Shown here: positions 25,035-32,678 of the stretch, one piece after another
Position numbering within the stretch: the stretch's first letter is position 1
How the letters are laid out: every line of letters starts with the position of its first letter
NCBI RefSeq assembly: GCF_016862215.1
Contig: NZ_BOMN01000085.1
Location: 1 to 59,083, forward strand
DNA: 59,083 nucleotides
DNA from: Winogradskya humida
GTDB lineage: Bacteria > Actinomycetota > Actinomycetes > Mycobacteriales > Micromonosporaceae
Direction of reading: 5' to 3'
The notes under the pieces: generated by a model
Databases searched by the model: none
What the model saw: only the letters and a program-made list of their open reading frames with translations
What the model was told of the DNA's origin: nothing
Position numbers and translations under genes: made by a program

Positions 25035-26030
25035 CTAGAGTTTTTTGAACAGCGAGGGCACCGCGGTCGGCTCCCAGCCCGGCAGCGAGGTGTGTGCCTC
25101 GAGGACTTCGTAGTTCGCGCCCTCGAACGAGATGACCTGGCCGACGGTGTAGGGCTTGAACGGCTCCCAGTAGGGCGGGGTGCTCGCACTCGGGGTCGCG
25201 CTGGGGCTCTCGCTGGGCGTGGCGCTTGGCTCCGCGCTCGGGCTTTCGCTCGGGGCCGCGGTCGCGCTTTCGGACGGCGCGGGCGTTGCGCCGTCGCCGT
25301 CGGCTCCGGCAATTTTGACGAAGTCGACGACCATGCTCGCCGGGAGGGTCGCGCTGTTGCGGGCCCGCAGGCTCAGAGCCAGACCGAACTGCTGATCCGT
25401 CTGTACGCCCGCCGCGTCGATCTTGCGTACGTCGGCCCCGTCCACCGTGAGCGTGATGGTGCTGGGGGTCCAGCTCACGGCGTACGTGTGGAAGTCACCC
25501 GGCACCGCCGCGGCCAGCAGGTTGATCGCGGCATCGCTGCGGCCCGTGCCGACCAGCTCGAGGGCCGGCTCGATCCCGTCGCCACCGGTCACCTTGATGC
25601 GGGCCTCGAGCACGCCGGACTCGCGCTGGAACGAATTCTTGGTCAGGAGCCGGGCCGAGGTGCGGTTGCCGTCGTCGGCGCGTGCGGTGAGCACGAGCTT
25701 GCCCTCGCCGTCCAGGCTCGCGTTGCGGGTGCTCTCGCTGAATTCGAGCCCGTTGTCGGCGCGGTTCGTGGCGAACGCCCACTTGGCCGGGTCGACCGTG
25801 CTGCCGGACCTGCCGTCGAAGCTGTCGGCGAAGGCGTCCACCGGCGGGCGCTCACGGTTGCGCTCGCGCAGGAATCCGGCCGCGCCACGCGAGCGCTCGG
25901 AGGCGTCGGCGGTGTCGTTGCGGCTGGGCAGGTAGATGGCGAAACCGAGGCCGGTAGCGGCGACGACCAGCGTCACGAGGAGTCGGGGACGCAGCCGGGA
26001 AGGCTGCTGCGGTGCGCTGTGTCGCGGCAC
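25035..26030 (-). CDS. Catalytically dead GH16-like protein with CBM5/12
   Basis: A 331-aa protein with a membrane-anchor or signal helix (about residues 15-35) and a GH16-like concanavalin fold (about 65-240: FADSFDGRSGSTVDPAKWAF, HTYAVSWTPSTITLTVDG). A Ser/Pro/Thr/Ala-rich linker follows (about 245-285), then a C-terminal CBM5/12 chitin-binding module (WEPFKPYTVGQVISFEGANYE...LPGWEPTAVP). Where active enzymes have WPAFWMLG and EIDIMEN, this one reads EPALELVG and DAAINLLAA, and the loop after it is gone. Hydrolysis is therefore not expected; a chitin or glucan binding role is inferred. The GTG at 26030 has CGGAGG 7 bases upstream. Probably a diverged duplicate of the preceding GH16 gene. 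Confidence 0.85.
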   Translation of the reverse strand: MPRHSAPQQPSRLRPRLLVTLVVAATGLGFAIYLPSRNDTADASERSRGAAGFLRERNRERPPVDAFADSFDGRSGSTVDPAKWAFATNRADNGLEFSESTRNASLDGEGKLVLTARADDGNRTSARLLTKNSFQRESGVLEARIKVTGGDGIEPALELVGTGRSDAAINLLAAAVPGDFHTYAVSWTPSTITLTVDGADVRKIDAAGVQTDQQFGLALSLRARNSATLPASMVVDFVKIAGADGDGATPAPSESATAAPSESPSAEPSATPSESPSATPSASTPPYWEPFKPYTVGQVISFEGANYEVLEAHTSLPGWEPTAVPSLFKKL

Positions 26031-26132
26031 GGGAAAACCTCCGGGGGCGGTGAGGCTCAGGTGTCGCCATGTCTCCCGAAGTGCCCGGAAAGGAGCACGC
26101 AGAGAAACGTGGTGATGCTTATGTGTCAGTGA

Positions 26133-26162
26133 GACCTAAGAAGATCTGCGTCGAAACGTCAA
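26133..26162 (-). promoter_or_regulatory. Promoter of the GH16-like gene
   Basis: Minus-strand TTGACG (26162-26157) and TAGGTC (26138-26133), spaced by 18 bases, form a plausible sigma-A-type promoter about 100 bases before the GTG. Two copies of CCCGGCGGATT lie a little farther upstream (26200-26231). Confidence 0.5.
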
Positions 26163-26237
26163 GTCCAGAGCCCGGACTTAAAAAAAGATTCAGGTTTCAG
26201 CCCGGCGGATTGAGGTCTCACCCGGCGGATTCGGGCT

Positions 26238-26612
26238 TCACGCGGTGATGTGCGTGGAGATGCGGACCGCCGTGCCCTCCGGGCCGGTTGTGATGGCAAA
26301 TGTGTCGGTGAGCTCCCGGACGAGGTAGAGGCCCCACCCGCCGGGCTCGTCGAGCGCGGGTTTGTCCGCGTGCAGCGGACCCACCCCGGTGCCGTGATCG
26401 CGGACCTCGCACACCACCGCGTCGTCGATGCACCACATCGTGATCTGCCCGGTCCCACCGCCGTGGCGCACGGCGTTGGTCAGGAGCTCGTTCACCGCCA
26501 CGACGAAGTCGTCCAGGCGGTCACCACCCAGACCCGCCTCGCCGGCCCGGCCCGCGACGGCATGCCGCAGCGGGGTAACCCGCTCGGCGCCGAACACCTC
26601 GGAGATCAACAA
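26238..26612 (-). CDS. RsbW-type HATPase, anti-sigma regulatory factor
   Basis: A 124-aa single HATPase domain of the anti-sigma/SpoIIAB type: N-box VVAVNELLTNAVRHGGG (about residues 37-53), G1 box VRDHGTGVG, G2 box PGGWGLYLVREL. The ATP-binding residues are intact, so kinase activity toward an anti-anti-sigma factor is plausible. The start is uncertain: the best in-frame start is TTG 26612 (or 26609), with GGAA just upstream and no ATG or GTG near. No sigma or STAS gene is adjacent. Confidence 0.8.
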   Translation of the reverse strand: MLISEVFGAERVTPLRHAVAGRAGEAGLGGDRLDDFVVAVNELLTNAVRHGGGTGQITMWCIDDAVVCEVRDHGTGVGPLHADKPALDEPGGWGLYLVRELTDTFAITTGPEGTAVRISTHITA

Positions 26613-26677
26613 TTCCGTGCCTATGCTTCGACGGTAAGCGACGTCTGATCAATTCGCTGCCTGAGTAGGGTCAGCTC

Positions 26678-27778
26678 ATGGCGGAATCGCTGTGGCGCGC
26701 CATCGCGGTCTACCGCATCGCCGCCCTCATCTACGTGGCGATCCTGGTCGTGCGCAACGTCGGGTTCTACGCGCATCCCATGCTCGCCTGGCCGGTGCTC
26801 GCCCTCACGGCGGCCTGGACGCTCTTCACCACCTATGCGTACGCCGACCAGGCCCGCCGCCGTCCGCCGCTGCTCGTCGCCGACCTGCTGGTCGTCATGG
26901 GCGTGATGGCGTCCAGCGCCTACATCGTGGGCGAGCACGCGCTCCGCACCGGCAGGCCCACCCTCGCCGTGGCGTGGCACGTGGCGCCGGTCATCGCCTG
27001 GGCGGTCGCGGGTGGCCGCCGGGGTGGTATCGCAGCCGCGCTGGCCATGGGCACCACCGACATCCTGGTCCGCGGCCACTACGACCAGGCCGGGTTCACG
27101 GGCACGGTGCTGATGCTGATGGCGGCGCTGGCGGTCGGTTATCTGGTGAACGTCGCCGAGGTGGCTCAGCAGCGACTCGAACGAGCCATCCAGCTCGAGG
27201 CGGCGACCCGCGAGCGCGAGCGGCTGGCCCGTGACATCCACGACTCGGTGCTGCAGGTCCTCGCGCTGGTCAAGCGGCGTGGGACCGGGCTCGACGGCGA
27301 GGCCGGGGAGTTGGCGCGGCTCGCGGGGGAGCAGGAAGCAGCGCTGCGCACGCTGGTGACCGGTCGCGCCGCGGAGCCCGTCGACGAGCATGCCGAGACG
27401 GATCTGATGGCGCTGCTCGACCCGTACGCGTCGGAGACGGTTTCGGTAGCGGCACCGGCCGGAGCGGTCCGGCTGCCCGCAGGGGTCGCCGCGGAGATCT
27501 CGGCCGCGGTCGCTGCCGCGCTGGACAACGTGAACCGCCACTGCGACCCCGGCACGAAGGTGTGGGTGCTGGTCGAGGACGAGCCCACGGCGGTGACGGT
27601 GAGTGTGCGCGACGACGGCTGCGGCATCGCGGCGGACCGCCTCGACGAGGCGCAGACCCAGGGGCGGCTCGGTGTGGCGCAGTCGATCCGCGGTCGCATC
27701 GCTGACCTGCGGGGCACCGTCAGCATCACCTCGTCGCCCGGCGAGGGCACCGAGGTGGAGATGTCCGTGCCTCGATAG
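26678..27778 (+). CDS. Sensor histidine kinase (MacS/DUF5931 type)
   Basis: A 366-aa membrane kinase. Four to five transmembrane helices fill residues 1-155. A HisKA_3 dimerisation helix carries the phospho-acceptor in ERLARDIHDSVLQVLALVKRRG (about 185-206), and the HATPase domain (about 270-366) has a DNVNRH N-box, DDGCGI and GRLGVAQSI. This is the NarL-partner class typical of actinobacterial MacRS. TAGGGT lies ten bases before the ATG, so the transcript may be almost leaderless. The response regulator gene follows after 9 bp, forming a two-gene operon. Signal unknown. Confidence 0.9.
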   Translation: MAESLWRAIAVYRIAALIYVAILVVRNVGFYAHPMLAWPVLALTAAWTLFTTYAYADQARRRPPLLVADLLVVMGVMASSAYIVGEHALRTGRPTLAVAWHVAPVIAWAVAGGRRGGIAAALAMGTTDILVRGHYDQAGFTGTVLMLMAALAVGYLVNVAEVAQQRLERAIQLEAATRERERLARDIHDSVLQVLALVKRRGTGLDGEAGELARLAGEQEAALRTLVTGRAAEPVDEHAETDLMALLDPYASETVSVAAPAGAVRLPAGVAAEISAAVAAALDNVNRHCDPGTKVWVLVEDEPTAVTVSVRDDGCGIAADRLDEAQTQGRLGVAQSIRGRIADLRGTVSITSSPGEGTEVEMSVPR

Positions 27779-27787
27779 GCTGTCCCG

Positions 27788-28435
27788 GTGGCAGCACTCA
27801 GAGTGATGGTGGTGGACGACCACCCGATGTGGCGTGACGGGGTCGCCCGGGACCTGACCGCGGCCGGCTACGAGGTCGTCGCGACGATCGGCGAGGGCCG
27901 GCAGGCGGTCCGGATCGCGGCGGCGGCGAAGCCCGAGGTCGTGGTGCTCGATCTGCAACTGCCCGACATCTCGGGGGTCGAGGTCATCACCGGGCTGCTG
28001 GCCGCGGTGCCGGGCGTACGCGTCCTGATGCTCTCGGCCAGCGGGGAGCAGCAGAGCGTGCTCGACGCCGTGAAGGCCGGGGCCTCGGGATATCTGCTGA
28101 AGTCCGCGGGGCAGGCGGAGTTTCTGGACGCCGTGGAGCGCACGGCCGCGGGAGACACGGTCTTCACACCCGGGCTGGCGGGCCTGGTGCTGGGCGAATT
28201 CCGCCGCCTCGCCGTCGAACCCGCCGGCGCCGACGACGCGGCACCCAAGCTGACCGAGCGGGAGACCGAGGTGCTGCGGCTGGTGGCCAAGGGCCTGTCG
28301 TACCGCCAGATCGCGGAACGGCTGGTCCTCAGCCACCGGACCGTGCAGAACCACGTGCAGAACACGCTCGGCAAGCTCCAGCTCCACAATCGCGTGGAGC
28401 TCACCCGTTACGCCATCGAGCAGGGGCTCGACTAG
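27788..28435 (+). CDS. NarL/LuxR-type response regulator
   Basis: A 215-aa protein with a receiver domain (VMVVDDHPMW, phospho-acceptor Asp in VVVLDLQLPDISG, conserved Lys in YLLKSAG) and a C-terminal LuxR-type HTH (TERETEVLRLVAKGLSYRQIAERLVLSHRTVQNHV, split here as two motifs around residue 160-195). Together with the upstream kinase it is a MacRS-like two-component system. The GTG start at 27788 is nine bases past the kinase stop. The 3' end overlaps the convergent DUF5709 gene by 4 bp. Confidence 0.93.
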   Translation: MAALRVMVVDDHPMWRDGVARDLTAAGYEVVATIGEGRQAVRIAAAAKPEVVVLDLQLPDISGVEVITGLLAAVPGVRVLMLSASGEQQSVLDAVKAGASGYLLKSAGQAEFLDAVERTAAGDTVFTPGLAGLVLGEFRRLAVEPAGADDAAPKLTERETEVLRLVAKGLSYRQIAERLVLSHRTVQNHVQNTLGKLQLHNRVELTRYAIEQGLD

Positions 28436-28980
28436 CTGTAGCGGGGCGCGTTGGTCTCGTGCATGGCGGCTTCCTCGGCGCTCGCGCCGCCGCCCGCCGC
28501 ACCCGCGTCGTACGCGATGCTGTCGGCCTCGTCGTCGTTGCCGTAACCCTCGTCCGTCTCCACCAGGCGGCCCACCGTGCGCGGGGAGTCGGCGTCGAGC
28601 TGGCCGTCGTCGTAGAGCGAGATCGCGGACTTCGGGTCCGAGGTCGGGCTCTCACCCCAGACATCCGCGTCGAGCCGGCGCTGGGCGGAGTCGCCGACGG
28701 TCTCGTCGTACGGACCGCTCTGCTCGTCCTCCGCGCCGAAGTCGGGTTCCTCCTGGCGCAGCCGGGCGTCGAAGGACTCGCCCTCGCGGGCCTCCTCCGC
28801 GGTGTCGCCGAAGCGGTTGGAGCCGCCCGGTCCCACACCGGCGAGTGCTGCCGGGTCGGCGCCGTCGGCCCAGCGCACGCTGTCGACCTCGTCATACGCG
28901 CTCGAGTCGTCGTCGGCGGTGTCGGGTAGGCCGGACGCCTCGGGATCGGAGACCTCGGTCGGGTAGTCGTCGTCTCGCAT
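28432..28980 (-). CDS. DUF5709 family acidic protein
   Basis: A 182-aa strongly acidic soluble protein (MRDDDYPTEVSDPEASGLPD...DRF-like GGSNRFGDTAEE...ESPTSDPKSAISLYDDGQLD) matching the actinobacterial DUF5709 family. No enzyme motif is present; most residues look disordered. The ATG at 28980 begins the conserved region. Function unknown. Confidence 0.75.
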   Translation of the reverse strand: MRDDDYPTEVSDPEASGLPDTADDDSSAYDEVDSVRWADGADPAALAGVGPGGSNRFGDTAEEAREGESFDARLRQEEPDFGAEDEQSGPYDETVGDSAQRRLDADVWGESPTSDPKSAISLYDDGQLDADSPRTVGRLVETDEGYGNDDEADSIAYDAGAAGGGASAEEAAMHETNAPRYS

Positions 28981-29030
28981 GCTCCGGAGGTTACCCACGG
29001 TTGCGGGGTGCCATGCCTGCGCTCGAGGTA

Positions 29031-29771
29031 TTACTCGCCTGGTTTTGAGCCGTTTTGCGGGGCGCCCGTTTTCAGCGCGGCCCATACGACTTTGCCGCCG
29101 GGCAGGGGCAAGCTGCCCCACGCGCCGGCCTCAGAATTGATCAGGAGCAGGCCCCGGCCACCGTACGAGGTGACGGGCACCGGACTCCTCGTGAACCGGG
29201 GAATCGTGGCGGACCTGTCCCGCACCGCCACGGTCATCCGCCCGCTGTGCCGGCCCAGCAGCACAGTCATGTCGGTGTGCGCGTGCGCCACCACGTTGTT
29301 GACCATCTCGGTGACCACGATGCTGGCCGGTGAGGCGAGATCGGGCAGGTCCCAGCGCTCGCACGCCTCGGCGACCAGTTCCCGCGAGCGCCGGGCGGCA
29401 CCCATGACCGGCTCCAGGGCGAGGCTCAGAAAATTGCCCGGATGTGGCTCACCTAGCCCGGCGAACGCGTCCTCCGGTGTCGGCCACGACGGCAGGTGCC
29501 ACAGTTTCGCGTCATCCCGCGCACAGAGCACCACGCGGGCACACGGCCAGTCGGCCGCTTCCCGGGCGAGCTCCTCGAGCACGTCGGCGGCGTCGGGATG
29601 GCCCAGGGTCAGCGCCCGGACGTCGACCACGACCGCTTCGGGCTGGCCTGCGAGCACGCTGACGACCGCGGAACGCACGAGGGGGGCGGACCCGGAGTCG
29701 AGCACCCCGGCGAGCCGGACGACCGGATAGGTCTGCCCGCCGTCCACCTGGTGTCGGACCTCGCTCGGCAT
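29031..29771 (-). CDS. STAS-HATPase fusion protein
   Basis: A 246-aa protein joining an N-terminal STAS-like domain (about residues 1-105: YPVVRLAGVLDSGSAPLVRSA, VVVDVRALTLGHPDAADVL) to a C-terminal RsbW-type HATPase (about 120-240: VTEMVNNVVAHAHTD N-box, VRDRSATIP, YGGRGLLLI). Normally STAS antagonist and ATPase anti-sigma factor are separate partners. The STAS loop that usually carries the phosphorylated Ser (D-S-S/T-G) reads LGHPDAA here, so no target serine is seen. The ATG at 29771 has GGAG 7 bases upstream; the ATG at 29789 has no site. Confidence 0.85.
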   Translation of the reverse strand: MPSEVRHQVDGGQTYPVVRLAGVLDSGSAPLVRSAVVSVLAGQPEAVVVDVRALTLGHPDAADVLEELAREAADWPCARVVLCARDDAKLWHLPSWPTPEDAFAGLGEPHPGNFLSLALEPVMGAARRSRELVAEACERWDLPDLASPASIVVTEMVNNVVAHAHTDMTVLLGRHSGRMTVAVRDRSATIPRFTRSPVPVTSYGGRGLLLINSEAGAWGSLPLPGGKVVWAALKTGAPQNGSKPGE

Positions 29772-29918
29772 GATCGCTCCATTGTGCATAACGTGGAAGA
29801 TTCTCGCATTTCCCGGGTCGGAGCAAGTATCAGCCGTAAAGTCTCATTCGACGGATAAGTGAAGCGCGTCCATGACGATGCTTTACCCAGTCACCCATAG
29901 CTCATGCACAGCAACGGG

Positions 29919-30803
29919 TCAGTGCGCGGTGGTAGGCAGAGGCGCACACTCACCGTGGGTGCGGGACGCGTGATGGTGCTGCGGCTCCGCGTAACGGGTG
30001 AGCGCGATCACGGCGGCGAGCGTGACCACGAAACCCAGCCCGGCCAGCCACTCGCGCCCGGGATGGATCCGGTCACCCAGCAGCAACAACCCGACAATCG
30101 CGGCCGGCACAGCACCGGCGGCGTCCATCGCGGCGACCGCGGCTGTGGTCGAACCCCGCTGCATGGCCATGCCCAGCAGCAACTGCCCGATGATCGAGTG
30201 CACGACCAGCAGGTAGAGCAGCGGATTGGCCCCGACCTCGGCGGCGGAGTGCTCGTTCGCCAGCGGCCGGGCGGCGATGGCCGCCGCCGAGAACGCGATG
30301 CCGGCCAGGGAACCCAGCACCACCGAGCCGAGGGCGCCGTGGAGGCGTACCGAGAAGAAACCGAGCACACCGATCACCGCGACCGCCACGCCCAGCCCGA
30401 CCACCGCGCTCGTCCCCAGCTGGCGCGAGTGAGCCGGCTGCGCCGACAGAACCAGAGCGGTGATCCCCGCCAGCAGCAGGGTGAGCAGCGCGATCTCGGC
30501 GACGGGCAGGCTCCACTTCAGGATGAGTACGCCCAGCAGCGCCGTCACGCCGAGTCCCGCGGCAACGCTCGCCTGCACCAGGAACAGCGGCAGGTCCCGG
30601 CGGGCCAGGAAGGCGAGCACGAACCCGAGCACCTGGCAGCCCACGCCCAGCAGATACGTTCGGTGACCGGCCAGCCGGACCAGTAACTGCGGGTCGAACG
30701 TGTGATGCACCGTCGTGCGCGCTGCCGCCATCGACTGCAACAGGTTCGCCACCCCGTAAGCGGCGATCATCCCTGCCAGGAAGAACCAGCCCGCGGAGAT
30801 CAC
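29919..30803 (-). CDS. DMT/EamA-type membrane transporter
   Basis: A 294-aa integral membrane protein with about nine to ten hydrophobic helices, resembling the DMT superfamily (EamA-like) by helix spacing and motifs such as LLLGDRIHPGREWLAGLGFVV near the end. The substrate cannot be predicted. The GTG at 30803 overlaps the hisN stop in GTGA, so it is the third gene of the rsgA-hisN-DMT unit. The His-rich C-terminus (EPQHHHASRTHGE) could bind metal. Confidence 0.8.
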   Translation of the reverse strand: MISAGWFFLAGMIAAYGVANLLQSMAAARTTVHHTFDPQLLVRLAGHRTYLLGVGCQVLGFVLAFLARRDLPLFLVQASVAAGLGVTALLGVLILKWSLPVAEIALLTLLLAGITALVLSAQPAHSRQLGTSAVVGLGVAVAVIGVLGFFSVRLHGALGSVVLGSLAGIAFSAAAIAARPLANEHSAAEVGANPLLYLLVVHSIIGQLLLGMAMQRGSTTAAVAAMDAAGAVPAAIVGLLLLGDRIHPGREWLAGLGFVVTLAAVIALTRYAEPQHHHASRTHGECAPLPTTAH

Positions 30804-31615
30804 CCGGCGAGGATAGACCAGTTCTGCCCGCCGCCCAGCCGTTCCAAGATCTCCTCGTGCAGGTGACCGTTTGTGCCCACCGTGCTGCCATCGCCCGGCG
30901 CGCGCTGCCCGGTCAGATCGGTGATCTTCCCGCCTGCCTCCGAGACGATCGGGATCAGCGCCGCCACATCCCAGAGCGACAACTCCGGCTCCACCATGAT
31001 CTCCACCGACCCCTCGGCGAGCAGCATGTAACCGTAGAAGTCACCGAACGCCCGGCTGCGCCACGTGTCGCGCATGATGCCCAGCATCGGCTCGAGCTTG
31101 TCCGCGTCCTCCCAGCCCGCCAGGCTCGAGTAGCAGAAACTGGCGTCGCTGAGATCCTTGACGCCCGACACGGAGATCCGCGTGGCCGACCGCTGGTGCT
31201 TGCCCGCGAACGCGCCGTGCCCGTCGGCACCCCACCACCGGCGTCCCAGCGCGGGCGCGGAGACCAGACCGGCGACCGGGCGATCGCCCTCCACCAGCGC
31301 GATCAGGGTGGCCCAGATCGGCACCCCCCGGATGAAATTCTTCGTCCCGTCGATCGGGTCGATCACCCAGTGCCGATTGCCCGTCCCGGCCGGCGCCGTC
31401 GAGCTCCCGAACTCCTCACCGATCACGCCGTCCCGCGGCCGCGCCCGGGCCAGCGTCGCACGGATCGCCTGCTCAACCGCGGTGTCGGCGTCCGACACCG
31501 GGGTCAGGTCCGGCTTCGACTCCACCCGCAGATCCAGGGCGCGGAACCGGGCCATGGAGATCGAATCAGCGGTGTCTGCCAGCAGGTGGGCCAGGGCGAG
31601 GTCGTCGGCGTACAT
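30800..31615 (-). CDS. hisN: Histidinol-phosphatase (inositol-monophosphatase type)
   Basis: A 271-aa Mg2+-dependent phosphatase of the IMPase fold. It removes phosphate from histidinol phosphate in histidine synthesis in actinobacteria. Metal-site motifs are visible: GEEFG (Glu), WVIDPIDGTKNFIRG (Asp/Asp/Thr) and LWDVAAL near the C-terminus. Length and gene order beside rsgA and aroA match Streptomyces and Mycobacterium. The ATG at 31615 has GAGTGAGAGA before it; a GTG at 31627 overlapping the rsgA stop is the alternative. Confidence 0.9.
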   Translation of the reverse strand: MYADDLALAHLLADTADSISMARFRALDLRVESKPDLTPVSDADTAVEQAIRATLARARPRDGVIGEEFGSSTAPAGTGNRHWVIDPIDGTKNFIRGVPIWATLIALVEGDRPVAGLVSAPALGRRWWGADGHGAFAGKHQRSATRISVSGVKDLSDASFCYSSLAGWEDADKLEPMLGIMRDTWRSRAFGDFYGYMLLAEGSVEIMVEPELSLWDVAALIPIVSEAGGKITDLTGQRAPGDGSTVGTNGHLHEEILERLGGGQNWSILAG

Positions 31616-31623
31616 GTTCTCTC

Positions 31624-32676
31624 TCACTCGATGTGGTCTCTGGGATCCAGATCTCCGGCGCGACTGCTGAGAAGCCGCCGGTACGACGCGAGCCGGCGCG
31701 GGTCGGCCTTACCCGCCGCGACCCAGGCATCCAGGGCGCAGTTGGCATCCGCGGTCGTGTGACCGCAGTTGGGCGGGCAGTCCACGGTGCCCTCGACCAG
31801 GTCGGGGAAGCCGTGCAGCAGGCTGTCGGCGCTCACATGGGCCAGCCCGAAACTGCGGATGCCCGGGGTGTCGACGATCCAGCCCGGGTCGCCCTTCTTC
31901 TTCACCCGCGGCAGCCGGAGCGCCACGGCACTGGTCGACGTGTGCCGGCCCTTGCCGATTGCGCTGACCACGCCGGTGGCCCGCAGCGCATCCGGCACCA
32001 GCCGGTTGACCAGGGTGGACTTGCCGACCCCGGAGTGGCCGACCATGACCGAGATGCGGTCCGCCAGATGCTCGCGCAGCTCGGCCAGGTCGCTCTCCGG
32101 CTGCACCAGCACATAGGGAAGGTCAAGCTCGGCGTAGTAGTCGAGGACCTGAGCGGGCCCGGCCAGGTCCGCCTTGGTCAGGCAGAGCAGAGGCTCGATC
32201 CCCGCGTCGTACGCCGCCACGAGGCAACGGTCGATGAAACCGGTCCGCGGCGGCGGGTCGGCCAGCGCGCTCACGATCACCAACTGGTCCGCGTTGGCCA
32301 CCACCACCCGTTCGAGGCGACCCTCGGGAGTCGTGTCGTCGTCGTCCGCCGTGCGCCGCAGCACCGACGTGCGCTCCGAGATCCGCACGATCCGCGCCAG
32401 CGCCCCCGGCGCCCCCGTCGTGTCACCGACAAGTGCCACCCGGTCGCCGACAACCACGGACTTGCGGCCCAGCTCCCGGGCCCGCATCGCGGTGATCAAC
32501 TCGTCCTGGCTGTCGGCGTCCTCACGCACACAGCCGTACCGGCCGCGGTCGACGGTGATGACCAGACCGTCGATCGCGTCCTCATGCTTGGGCCGGGTTC
32601 GCGTACGTGGACGTGACGATCTACCCGGTCGGACCCGGACGTCGTCCTCGTCGTACTCCCGTTGGCGCGCCGGCAG
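31624..32676 (-). CDS. rsgA: Ribosome small-subunit-dependent GTPase
   Basis: A 350-aa circularly permuted GTPase that acts in late 30S assembly. OB fold (about residues 35-120), then G4 LTKAD, G1 GHSGVGKST, G3 DTPGIRSFG, and the zinc knuckle CPPNCGHTTADANC near the end. The first ATG/GTG/TTG in frame is GTG 32529, but that would cut off the first strand of the OB fold. The conserved actinobacterial N-terminus (QREYDEDDVRVRPGRSSRPR) is readable upstream to a CTG at 32676, which has GGGAG 7 bases before it; an in-frame TGA lies shortly beyond. A CTG start is inferred. The aroA stop is 2 bases upstream, so the genes are coupled. Confidence 0.85.
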   Translation of the reverse strand: MPARQREYDEDDVRVRPGRSSRPRTRTRPKHEDAIDGLVITVDRGRYGCVREDADSQDELITAMRARELGRKSVVVGDRVALVGDTTGAPGALARIVRISERTSVLRRTADDDDTTPEGRLERVVVANADQLVIVSALADPPPRTGFIDRCLVAAYDAGIEPLLCLTKADLAGPAQVLDYYAELDLPYVLVQPESDLAELREHLADRISVMVGHSGVGKSTLVNRLVPDALRATGVVSAIGKGRHTSTSAVALRLPRVKKKGDPGWIVDTPGIRSFGLAHVSADSLLHGFPDLVEGTVDCPPNCGHTTADANCALDAWVAAGKADPRRLASYRRLLSSRAGDLDPRDHIE

Positions 32677-32678
32677 AT

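Noticed and set aside
26150..26190. Hairpin AAGTCC/GGACTT with a run of A/T as a terminator
   Set aside because: The T run lies before, not after, the stem in the direction of the leftward gene, and no rightward gene ends there.
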